From NCBI RefSeq assembly GCF_008122525.1, contig NZ_VSRV01000001.1, positions 2,976,001 to 3,040,000 on the forward strand: a stretch of DNA of 64,000 nt. Reading direction: 5' to 3'. Numbering within the stretch: the stretch's first letter is position 1; each line of letters begins with the position of its first letter. Origin of the DNA: Marinomonas sp. IMCC 4694 (GTDB taxonomy: Bacteria > Pseudomonadota > Gammaproteobacteria > Pseudomonadales > Marinomonadaceae). The notes beneath the pieces are model-generated. The model saw only the letters and a program-made list of their open reading frames with translations, was not told the origin of the DNA and searched no databases. The position numbers and the translations under genes are program-made. Of this stretch, positions 24,803 to 31,994 are shown piece by piece.

Positions 24803-26473
24803 ATGCTGACCAGCATCGCCATTGCCAACTTTGCTATTGTTGAATCCCTTGAGCTAGAATTCAAAAAAGGCATGACTGTCATTTCAGGGGAAACTGGGGC
24901 TGGAAAATCCATCATGGTAGACGCTTTGTCATTATGCCTTGGGGATCGTACCGATGCCGCCGTTGTCAGGCACGGGCAAAAAAAAGCTGACATCAGCGCC
25001 AGCTTCGACATTCAACAGTATCCACACGTACACAAATGGCTAGAAAATAGAGATTTAGAACACGAACAGCATTGCATTTTACGCCGTGTTATCAGCAAAG
25101 AAGGCCGCTCCAAGGCTTATATAAATGGTCGCCCTTGTACACTCAGCGATTTAAAAGACGTTGGCAGTCAACTGGTCGACATTCATGGGCAACACGAACA
25201 CCAGTCGCTTTTAAAAAAGAACGCCCAGCGCCAACAGCTCGATGCTTATGGGCAGCTAACGGATCTCAGTAAACGTGTCAGTTCACAGTACACAACGTGG
25301 CGTCAACTCAAAGAAGCCTTGTCTGCCCAACAAAACCGATCTTCTGAGCAAGACGCGAAAATTCAGTTGCTGTCTTATCAAGCACAAGAATTGCAACAGC
25401 TCGACCTCAAAGAAGGCGAGATAGAAGCCCTCGAAAACGAACAGGCGTTTTTATCCAACATCGCCGATTCTCAATGTAAGGCCTATCAAGCCAGTGGTAT
25501 TTTAGTCGACAGCGACGAAGGCAATGTATGTTCACAACTGCATCAGGCCATTAGCAGCGCCAGCCAAATCCGCCCAGCAACAAAAGCCCTAGAAGAAGCC
25601 CTAGAAATGATGAACGCGGCGCTCATTCAAGCCCAAGAAGCCGCTGACAGCTTACACCATTATCAAGATACCTTAGAACAAGACCCAGAACGTCTTACTG
25701 ACATTGAACAGCGGCTGTCTGACATTTACGACACAGCGCGCAAGCACCGTACGCTTCCAGAAGGACTTTTGTCCCTAAGAGAAGGTGTCGAAGCCGAATT
25801 AGAAAGTCTAAAAGGCAGCGAGGAAAGTATTGATGTTTTAAAAGAAAAAGAAGAGCAGGCTTACGAACAACTCACCGCACTGGCTACCGCATTAACGGAA
25901 AAGCGGATTATGGCCAAAGATGACTTGGCACAAAAAGTCGAAGAGCAAATACACGGATTAGGCATGCCTCATGCGCGTTTCTTTATTCAATGTCAGCCGC
26001 TCAATCAAGTAACCGCACATGGCTTTGAAGATGTGGAATACATGATAGCCTCTAACCCGGGCCAACCGGCTCAGCCGCTGCGTAAAGTCGCCTCCGGCGG
26101 AGAATTATCCCGTATTAGCTTAGGCATTCAAGTTGTCACGGCACACACTTCGATCATTCCTACCTTAGTGTTTGATGAGGTCGATGTGGGCATCAGTGGT
26201 GGCACGGCTGAAGTCGTTGGACGCATGTTGCGTTCAGTGGGCAACCGCGGTCAAGTGTTCTGTGTGACCCATCTGGCTCAAGTCGCCGCCCAAGGAAACC
26301 AGCATTTGCGTGTTAGTAAGTTAGTTGCAGATGAAGCAACCTCGTCTCAAGTTGAACAACTAAAAGACCAAGATCGCACACAAGAAATCGCACGTTTATT
26401 GGGGGGATTAGAGCTCACCGAACAAACCCTTGCCCATGCACGAGAAATGCTAGGCAATGTTCAGCTTCAATAA
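24803..26473 (+). CDS. recN: DNA repair protein RecN
   Basis: SMC-like ATPase that tethers DNA during double-strand break repair. The 556-residue protein starts MLTSIAIANFAIVESLELEF with the Walker A loop GETGAGKS at about 30, a long central coiled coil (about 150-360) and the C-terminal head with SGGELSRISLG (signature) and LVFDEVDVGISGGTAEVVG (Walker B). The ATG at 24803 has GGAG six bases upstream; an in-frame TTG at 24791 overlaps that SD. Regulation by LexA is indicated by two upstream boxes. Confidence 0.98.
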   Translation: MLTSIAIANFAIVESLELEFKKGMTVISGETGAGKSIMVDALSLCLGDRTDAAVVRHGQKKADISASFDIQQYPHVHKWLENRDLEHEQHCILRRVISKEGRSKAYINGRPCTLSDLKDVGSQLVDIHGQHEHQSLLKKNAQRQQLDAYGQLTDLSKRVSSQYTTWRQLKEALSAQQNRSSEQDAKIQLLSYQAQELQQLDLKEGEIEALENEQAFLSNIADSQCKAYQASGILVDSDEGNVCSQLHQAISSASQIRPATKALEEALEMMNAALIQAQEAADSLHHYQDTLEQDPERLTDIEQRLSDIYDTARKHRTLPEGLLSLREGVEAELESLKGSEESIDVLKEKEEQAYEQLTALATALTEKRIMAKDDLAQKVEEQIHGLGMPHARFFIQCQPLNQVTAHGFEDVEYMIASNPGQPAQPLRKVASGGELSRISLGIQVVTAHTSIIPTLVFDEVDVGISGGTAEVVGRMLRSVGNRGQVFCVTHLAQVAAQGNQHLRVSKLVADEATSSQVEQLKDQDRTQEIARLLGGLELTEQTLAHAREMLGNVQLQ

Positions 26474-26524
26474 CACTCACAACGTCAGAAAATAACGATG
26501 TTTTCTGATCAAAACGACAACCAT

Positions 26525-26560
26525 AAAAAAGGCGTGAACAGTAACGTTCACGCCTTTTTT
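26525..26560. terminator. Bidirectional terminator between recN and fur
   Basis: AAAAAAGGCGTGAAC and GTTCACGCCTTTTTT form a perfect 15-bp inverted repeat with a six-base loop, giving T runs on both strands between two convergent genes. Confidence 0.92.
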
Positions 26561-26581
26561 ATGGGTTAAATCGAAAGCTGT

Positions 26582-26992
26582 TTATTTTTTCTTTGGGCGA
26601 ACGTAAAGAATCAAACTGTGATCTTCAATCTCAAAACCATGCTCTTCAGCAATCTCATGCTGACGCTTTTCAATAATAGGATCGACAAATTCAATAACCT
26701 TACCTGTATCAAGGCAAATCATATGATCATGATGGTCGCCCTTTGCCAACTCGAACACCGCTGTACCGGCTTCAAAGTGATGTCGCTGCACCAAGCTAGC
26801 GGTTTCAAATTGAGTAAGCACTCGATAAACTGTGGCCAAACCTACATCTTCCCCTTGATCTAACAAGGTACGATAGACATCATCGGCACTCATATGACGG
26901 TCGCCAGCACCTTCAAGAATTTGTAAAATTTTTACTCTTGGCAAGGTTACCTTGAGTCCCGCTTTCTTTAGCTCTTGATTTTCGCTAGTCAT
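26582..26992 (-). CDS. fur: Ferric uptake regulator Fur
   Basis: Iron-responsive repressor, 136 residues. The winged helix carries GLKVTLPRVKILQIL and DVGLATVYRVLTQFE (recognition helix). The metal sites include HHFEAGTAVFEL, DHHDHMICLDTGKVIEF and the C-terminal HSLILYV. The second Cys of the CxxC pair of E. coli Fur is Thr here, as in Pseudomonas Fur, so a structural CxxC zinc site is absent. The gene is divergent from bamE, with an AT-rich Fur-box-like sequence between them. Confidence 0.97.
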   Translation of the reverse strand: MTSENQELKKAGLKVTLPRVKILQILEGAGDRHMSADDVYRTLLDQGEDVGLATVYRVLTQFETASLVQRHHFEAGTAVFELAKGDHHDHMICLDTGKVIEFVDPIIEKRQHEIAEEHGFEIEDHSLILYVRPKKK

Positions 26993-27016
26993 GAGTCATT
27001 CTCTATTCGATCTTGT

Positions 27017-27033
27017 TGATAATTACTTTATCA
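27017..27033. promoter_or_regulatory. Possible Fur box between fur and bamE
   Basis: TGATAATTACTTTATCA is an inverted repeat (TGATAA/TTATCA, five-base centre) that resembles part of the Fur consensus. It lies 25 bp upstream of the fur start and 28 bp upstream of bamE. Autoregulation is inferred only from this match. Confidence 0.45.
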
Positions 27034-27061
27034 TTAGCACACCAGAGTAAGGATAATACAA

Positions 27062-27376
27062 ATGAAAAAATCAGTTTTAATACTATGCGCCCTTTCAATC
27101 AGCGCATGCAGTTTATTTCCACCACCTTACAAGGTTCCTGTCACACAAGGAAACCTTATCACCAAGGAACAATTAACTCAGCTACAGGTTGGTATGTCTG
27201 AATCTCAGGTCACTTACCTACTGGGCAATCCTATGCTAAAAGATACCTTCAAACCAAATGAATGGCACTACCTGTACACTACTCGATATGCGACACCCGA
27301 TACCAAGCAAAGTGAAGCCAAGGATCTTGTACTTATTTTCAGTAATGGCACGTTAGTTGACATCAAAAACAACTAA
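27062..27376 (+). CDS. bamE: Outer membrane protein assembly factor BamE (OmlA/SmpA lipoprotein)
   Basis: Small lipoprotein of the BAM complex that stabilises BamA/BamD. The 104-residue precursor has a lipoprotein signal (residues 1-16, lipobox ISAC) and the BamE core with LTQLQVGMSESQVTYLLGNPML followed by EWHYLYTTR. Its position divergent from fur is conserved in gammaproteobacteria. Its stop overlaps the convergent rnfH stop by four bases. Confidence 0.96.
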   Translation: MKKSVLILCALSISACSLFPPPYKVPVTQGNLITKEQLTQLQVGMSESQVTYLLGNPMLKDTFKPNEWHYLYTTRYATPDTKQSEAKDLVLIFSNGTLVDIKNN

Positions 27377-27657
27377 GCCTTTGACGCTTTTGCTGCGCGG
27401 TTGGCCCTAGCTTGCTTGGGGTCAACTTGTAATTCGCGATACAGCTCGACTCGCTCACCTTCTTTTAAAACGTGTTCTTCTGGATTACGTATCGCTTTAC
27501 CAAAAATACCCACCTTTACCGTCTCAGGGTCAACGTCAGGAAAAAACACGCTAATATTGGACTGACGAACCGCATCACGAACGGTGCAATGTTCTTCCAC
27601 CTCTAACACAATGATTTTTTGCTTTTCAGGTAAGGCGTAAGCCACTTCTACTCTCAT
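27373..27657 (-). CDS. rnfH: RnfH family protein (UPF0125)
   Basis: Small beta-grasp (ubiquitin-like) protein of unclear role, 94 residues, named from its neighbourhood to rnf genes in some species. Recognisable are MRVEVAYALPEKQKII, the VRDAVRQSNI helix, VGIFGKAIRNPEEHVLKEGERVELYR and a basic Ala-rich tail. The ATG at 27657 is chosen because GGTGAG is just upstream; a GTG three codons earlier has no SD. It starts one base after the ratA stop, so the two are coupled. Confidence 0.93.
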   Translation of the reverse strand: MRVEVAYALPEKQKIIVLEVEEHCTVRDAVRQSNISVFFPDVDPETVKVGIFGKAIRNPEEHVLKEGERVELYRELQVDPKQARANRAAKASKA

Positions 27658-27658
27658 A

Positions 27659-28090
27659 TTACTCACCGTACACTACTTTTGCGCGCTTACTAAAAGAATC
27701 AACCATGGTATTCGCTATCTGGCTGAACACACCACCAAAAGCGAATTTCAGCATACCGCTTAATTCAAATTCGATATTTAACATGATCTTACAGCTGGTT
27801 GGAGACAACTCGGTAAAGGTCCAAATCCCATGTAGACTTTTAAACGGTCCTTTTACTAAGGTCATTTCGATTCGACTGTAATCCTGTAAAAAATTTCTTG
27901 TCGTAAACGACTGGCGCACCGGCCCTTTACCAACCTCCAGAGAGGCCACAAGCTCTGTAGGCGTTCTTGACACCAAAGTAGAGCTTATACAACCTGGCAA
28001 AAATTCAGGGTAACCATCCACATCATTCACTAAAGCATACATTTGCTCACAGCTGTAATTCACATGAGCAAAGCGTTCTATATGGCTCAA
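27659..28090 (-). CDS. ratA: RatA/Coq10-type START-domain protein
   Basis: Polyketide cyclase/START-fold protein. E. coli RatA was described as inhibiting ribosome subunit association, and the family also resembles ubiquinone-binding Coq10. The 143 residues include the opening FAHVNYSCEQMYALVNDVDGYPEFLPGC and a hydrophobic cavity lined by strands such as GKGPVRQSFTTRN. It is followed by rnfH at one-base spacing and located on the opposite strand to smpB, the standard ratA-rnfH arrangement. Which of the two proposed functions holds here is not shown. Confidence 0.93.
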   Translation of the reverse strand: MSHIERFAHVNYSCEQMYALVNDVDGYPEFLPGCISSTLVSRTPTELVASLEVGKGPVRQSFTTRNFLQDYSRIEMTLVKGPFKSLHGIWTFTELSPTSCKIMLNIEFELSGMLKFAFGGVFSQIANTMVDSFSKRAKVVYGE

Positions 28091-28091
28091 A

Positions 28092-29450
28092 CTACCCTCC
28101 TATCCAACCAGCAAGGGTAATCACAACCATTGCTGGAATACTGATGAATTTCAGTGTTTTATACCACCATTGAAAATGATTTGCTTGTTTTGTGATCATC
28201 TCATTCTGCAACATAGAATGAGGAATAAACCACGCCACCATAATCGATAATAAAATAGCGCCGACAGGCAAGAGCACCAAAGACGTCATACTGTCTAACA
28301 ACTCAAACACATTTAACCCAAGCAAAAGTTTATTGTCCCAGTGATTGAATGACAGCAAGACGGCAATTCCCACAAACCACACGGCAATCCCCATGAAAAC
28401 CGCGGCTTTTAAACGCGTCATAGAGAATCTTTCATGCAACCAAGCGACAAACAATTCCAACATAGAAATAGCTGAAGTAAGAGCCGCCACAACCAGCAAC
28501 ACAAAAAACACTCCTGCAAAAAACTGACCGCCTAACAAATTACCAAAAATGATAGGCAAAGACACAAAGGTCAAACTGGGTCCGGCCTCTACATCGATAT
28601 TGAATGAAAAAACTAAGGGAAAAATCACCAAACCGGCCAGAATCGCGACCAACAAATCCACCCCAACTACAATAGTACAAGCTCGGGCGATCGACATGCG
28701 TTTGCTCATGTAAGCCCCATAAGCAAACATGGCCCCCATTCCGACACTTAAACTGAACAACGCAAGACCAACCGCGGCCAAAATCACATCAAAACTTACG
28801 TCTTGCCACGACCAACGAAACATAAAGTTCAACGCTTCGGCGCTATTACCAATTAGCATAGAATAAGACGCAAGCAATATTAAAGTCACCACTAATACGG
28901 GCAACAAAATTTTAACCACGGCCGAAAGACCTCGCGTAACAGACTGCCCCACCGTCAATATGACCAACGCCATAAAAATCGTGTGCCACAACAGCATCTC
29001 GGCTGGCGTTGCCAGTAGCGTGTCGAACATACGGTAAGCCGCTTCTTGTGTAATGCCCACAAATTCGCCCGACACCGCACGGTCTAAATAAGCCAAAGAC
29101 CAGCCTGCAATAACGCTATAAAAGGTCAAAATCAAAAAGCCCGTCACACCTGCTAGCCAAGGTACAAACACCCACCCAGAATGTAGAATATGCCGTTCAC
29201 TTAAATCATTCACGGTATCAATGGGATTGGACCGCACTGTGCGACCCAGAGCGACCTCTGCCATCAACACAGGCAGGCCTACTAATAGCAGACAGAGGCA
29301 ATACACTAGCAAGAAAGCACCACCGCCATTTTGGCCTAGTACATAGGGAAACTTCCAAATATTTCCTAAACCCACCGCAGATCCACTTGCAGCAAAAATA
29401 AATATCCATGGACTTGACCAGATACCTTGTAAACATCGACTTTCAGGCAT
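28092..29450 (-). CDS. Sodium-dependent (neurotransmitter symporter family) transporter
   Basis: Sodium-coupled symporter of the SNF/LeuT fold, importing an amino acid or related solute. The 452-residue protein has about 11-12 membrane helices. The sodium/substrate-site motif GSAVGLGNIWKFPYVLGQNGGGAF in helix 1 is conserved, as is SLSVGMGAMFAYGAYM in helix 6. The start at 29450 is tentative: the ATG begins a typical SNF N terminus, but no good SD is seen, and a GTG seven codons earlier is possible. It sits one base after ratA on the same strand. Substrate unknown. Confidence 0.92.
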   Translation of the reverse strand: MPESRCLQGIWSSPWIFIFAASGSAVGLGNIWKFPYVLGQNGGGAFLLVYCLCLLLVGLPVLMAEVALGRTVRSNPIDTVNDLSERHILHSGWVFVPWLAGVTGFLILTFYSVIAGWSLAYLDRAVSGEFVGITQEAAYRMFDTLLATPAEMLLWHTIFMALVILTVGQSVTRGLSAVVKILLPVLVVTLILLASYSMLIGNSAEALNFMFRWSWQDVSFDVILAAVGLALFSLSVGMGAMFAYGAYMSKRMSIARACTIVVGVDLLVAILAGLVIFPLVFSFNIDVEAGPSLTFVSLPIIFGNLLGGQFFAGVFFVLLVVAALTSAISMLELFVAWLHERFSMTRLKAAVFMGIAVWFVGIAVLLSFNHWDNKLLLGLNVFELLDSMTSLVLLPVGAILLSIMVAWFIPHSMLQNEMITKQANHFQWWYKTLKFISIPAMVVITLAGWIGG

Positions 29451-29632
29451 AAATTTAGGCTCTAAATACACAACAAGTGTTTAAGGATAGGAATAAAACG
29501 CAAACGTGGCCAACACATAAGCAACACCTATCAAAATAAAGTACATTCGTGACTATGAATTTTCTAACATTCGGCCCCATACCTCAAGAAAAGCATAGGT
29601 TTTTACCACTATCGACCGTATAATTTCTAACT

Positions 29633-30109
29633 ATGAGTAAAGTAAAGAAAAAATCCAGCAGCACAGGCACAATAGCGCTTAATAAACGTGCAAAATACGA
29701 CTACTTTGTCGACCAGAAGTTCGAAGCCGGACTGGTTTTATCTGGTTGGGAAGTAAAAAGTCTACGCGAAGGCAAAGCTCAACTCGTTGACGCCTTCGTT
29801 ATCATCCACCAAAACGAAGCCTGGCTTGTTGGCGCGCGTATCACGCCATTACTCAGCGCTTCTACCCATGTTGTTTGTGAACCCATGCGTCAACGCAAGC
29901 TTTTGCTTAACCGCAAAGAACTCGAACGCATCATCCAAGTGACAGAACAAAAAGGCAAAACGTGTGCCGCCATGGCACTGTACTGGAAAGCCAACAAAAT
30001 CAAATGTGAAGTTGCCCTGGTAACGGGTAAAAAAGAACACGATAAACGTGATACGGAACGCGACCGAGATTGGTCACGAGACAAAGAACGTTTAATGAAA
30101 CACGCCTAA
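29633..30109 (+). CDS. smpB: SsrA-binding protein SmpB
   Basis: Binds tmRNA and brings it to stalled ribosomes for trans-translation. The 158-residue protein shows the SmpB core: IALNKRAKYDYFVDQKFEAGLVLSGWEVKSLREGKAQLVDAFV, RKLLLNRKEL, and the basic tail GKKEHDKRDTERDRDWSRDKERLMK that enters the mRNA channel. It lies directly upstream of its RNA partner ssrA on the same strand. Confidence 0.98.
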   Translation: MSKVKKKSSSTGTIALNKRAKYDYFVDQKFEAGLVLSGWEVKSLREGKAQLVDAFVIIHQNEAWLVGARITPLLSASTHVVCEPMRQRKLLLNRKELERIIQVTEQKGKTCAAMALYWKANKIKCEVALVTGKKEHDKRDTERDRDWSRDKERLMKHA

Positions 30110-30173
30110 CAAAGCATTTAAAGGTTAGCTCTAGCGTAAAGAATAAGTTTACGTTAGACTGGCAACGCTTTTT

Positions 30174-30535
30174 GGGGGCGACATGGTTTCGACGTCGGTT
30201 ACAAACCCAAAGGTGCATGTCGAGAGTGATGCGTGATCTCGTAAATCCCCCGCATCAATTTTATAGTCGCAAACGACGAAAACTACGCTTTAGCAGCCTA
30301 AACCGCTGCTAGTGTGCTGCCCTCAGGTTGCTTGTAGCCAGAGATTCTGCAGTATCATAAATTACGAGATGCTAACTGATGCCCCGCCTAGGGATAAGGT
30401 TCTAAGATTAAGTAGGCTCGCCATTAACACCCTGTCCTTCGGGCGGTTCGTGGTCAAATAATAGAAGTGACTATGCATGTAGAGCCGATGGCAGAGGACT
30501 GACGGACGGGGGTTCGACCCCCCCCGCCTCCACCA
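30174..30535 (+). ncRNA. ssrA: Transfer-messenger RNA (tmRNA)
   Basis: The gene starts GGGGGCGACATGGTTTCGACG and ends with the T-loop GGTTCGACC and acceptor CGCCTCCACCA; GGGGGCG pairs with CGCCTCC to close the tRNA-like domain with one G-U pair. The tag reading frame resumes at GCA (30269) and codes ANDENYALAA, ending at TAA 30299-30301, a typical gammaproteobacterial degradation tag. Length is 362 nt. CCA is encoded. It follows smpB and is immediately followed by an IS110-family element. Confidence 0.97.
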
Positions 30536-30618
30536 ATTAAAGGCTTGATTTTAAAAGGGTTTGCACTTTTTAAAATGAAGTCGACACACAAACGATAAAC
30601 TGTTTGTAGATACTCTGT

Positions 30619-31617
30619 TTAAGCGCAAGCTTTTTTATGTTCCTCACTGAATAATTTTGATGAATCAAAAGGCGTGTTTGATTTAAAACACGCCCAGACT
30701 CCAGTCAGCATTTTGCGCATTACGGCACACATAGCTTGGATCTTTTTCTTACCTCGCGCGATTAACGCTTGGTAAAACGCCTTTGCGTTTGGGTCATGAC
30801 GAACAGCTGACATCGCTGGCATAAATAGCGCACAGCGTAGATAAGTGTTACCCGCTTTACTCAGCCTGCCTGGACGGTTGAGGCTGCTACCAGATTGGTT
30901 AAGCCGTACATCTAAACCAGCGTATCGACTCACCTGATTGGCCTTAAGTGTTTCTGGTAAAATAATCAGCTCTCCTAGCATGGCAATAGCCGAGACTTCT
31001 CCAATGCCCTTAGCCGCTAGAATATTATTAAATTGCTGCACTATTTCAGCATCGCTTTTAATCATTTCTAGAGCAGCCGTACGCAAACGCTGAATACGAT
31101 TTTCTAAAGATGCAATACCCTCTTGCTCATCAAGAATAACTACGCAAGACGTTCCTTCATAAGATGTCATGGCATGTAAGCGGTTTTTTGCTTTAGTACA
31201 GTCACCTGTTAAACGATTGATTTGTCTTGATATATCTCGTAATTTTAGTTTGTCTTTATGAGGAGGTGTCCACTTTTCAGGTGTCATGCGTTGTGCATAT
31301 TCCGCCAGCAAGGCAGCGTCAATACTATCTGTTTTACTGTGCGCTAACTTCATCTGAGCAAAGTGATTAAAGCTCTTGGGATTAATCACACTAATAGATA
31401 TTTTGGCATCATGAAGGGCAACGGCTAAATCTAAATAATAGATCCCTGTGGCCTCCATTACGATCAATTTCGGATGATGCTTTTGTAAGAATTCGATCAG
31501 TGTTGCTCTACCGCCAGGTGTTTGTTGAAACGTTTTTACGGAACTATTTTTATCATTCTGACGTACGACAAGATCAACGGTTTTTGCCGCGATATCAATA
31601 CCTACAAATGTACTCAT
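30619..31617 (-). CDS. IS110-family DEDD recombinase (transposase)
   Basis: RNA-guided serine/DEDD recombinase of the IS110 group. The 332-residue protein starts MSTFVGIDIAAKTVDLVV (first catalytic Asp), has VMEATGIYYLDLA (Glu), KTDSIDAALLAEYA (two Asp) and the C-terminal Tnp domain with SLNRPGRLSKAGNTYLRCALFMPAMSA including the catalytic Ser region. It matches IS621-type proteins throughout, including PFDSSKLF at the end. The ATG at 31617 is chosen because further upstream in-frame residues do not resemble the family and lie in the non-coding flank. Apparently intact. Confidence 0.95.
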   Translation of the reverse strand: MSTFVGIDIAAKTVDLVVRQNDKNSSVKTFQQTPGGRATLIEFLQKHHPKLIVMEATGIYYLDLAVALHDAKISISVINPKSFNHFAQMKLAHSKTDSIDAALLAEYAQRMTPEKWTPPHKDKLKLRDISRQINRLTGDCTKAKNRLHAMTSYEGTSCVVILDEQEGIASLENRIQRLRTAALEMIKSDAEIVQQFNNILAAKGIGEVSAIAMLGELIILPETLKANQVSRYAGLDVRLNQSGSSLNRPGRLSKAGNTYLRCALFMPAMSAVRHDPNAKAFYQALIARGKKKIQAMCAVMRKMLTGVWACFKSNTPFDSSKLFSEEHKKACA

Positions 31618-31661
31618 GGTTTGCGTACTCGTTAATTTAGTTAGATAATAATTACCGGTCC

Positions 31662-31775
31662 CTGACCTCGTACTTTTTACCACTCAACCTTGTAATACGA
31701 AGTCACCTTTGGGTGCTTCTTGATACTCTTCGAGATGAGTAAATGAGGCGGGGGCCACTCTACAAACGAGGTCAG
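31662..31775 (-). ncRNA. Candidate IS110 bridge RNA region
   Basis: Upstream of the recombinase start, CTGACCTCGT (31662-31671) and ACGAGGTCAG (31766-31775) are perfect complements that can close a 114-nt domain. Inside are two local hairpins: GAAG-T-CACC/GGTG-CTTC (31699-31719) and TACTC/GAGTA (31724-31741). In the alternative fold GAGG-T-CAGT/ACTG-CCTC (31768-31786) competes with the closing stem. IS110-group elements encode their bridge RNA in this position on the recombinase strand (family knowledge). Ends and guide loops are not defined. Confidence 0.5.
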
Positions 31776-31862
31776 TAAACTGCCTCAAGGTCGGCACGGC
31801 CTCCCGATAATAACTAAAGAATACACCTCAATAGCCATTAAGATCATCATACAAGGTCAAAT

Positions 31863-31894
31863 AAAAAAGGAAGCCAGAACGGCTTCCTTTTTTT
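31863..31894. terminator. Bidirectional terminator between the IS110 element and feoB
   Basis: AAAAAAGGAAGCC and GGCTTCCTTTTTTT pair over a five-base loop. It suits the convergent feoB gene and the ssrA-side transcript. Confidence 0.85.
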
Positions 31895-31994
31895 GTCTGA
31901 ATTTTCGTATTTCACGCCTTAAGCCGTTATTTTACAGGCAAATTTCTTTGACCAACATCATGATACAGAGTCAAAATAAAAGGTCCTATAGTAA

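Larger units (their letters stand above)
30536..31860 (-). mobile_element. IS110-family element (boundaries approximate)
   Basis: The element contains one intact DEDD recombinase gene and a non-coding flank upstream of it. IS110 elements lack clear terminal inverted repeats, so the ends cannot be fixed from sequence alone. The left limit here is set at the tmRNA 3' end and the right limit just before the bidirectional terminator at 31863-31894, which was probably the original end of the ssrA transcript before the insertion. Confidence 0.6.

Noticed and set aside
30619..31683. Longer version of the IS110 recombinase with 22 extra N-terminal residues
   Set aside because: The added residues translate the non-coding flank with the structured RNA candidate and do not resemble the family.
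30536..31860. IS110 element inserted precisely at the CT of the tmRNA acceptor arm
   Set aside because: The far side (GGCCTCCCGATAA at about 31799) does not restore a CCACCA end, so this exact insertion point is not supported.
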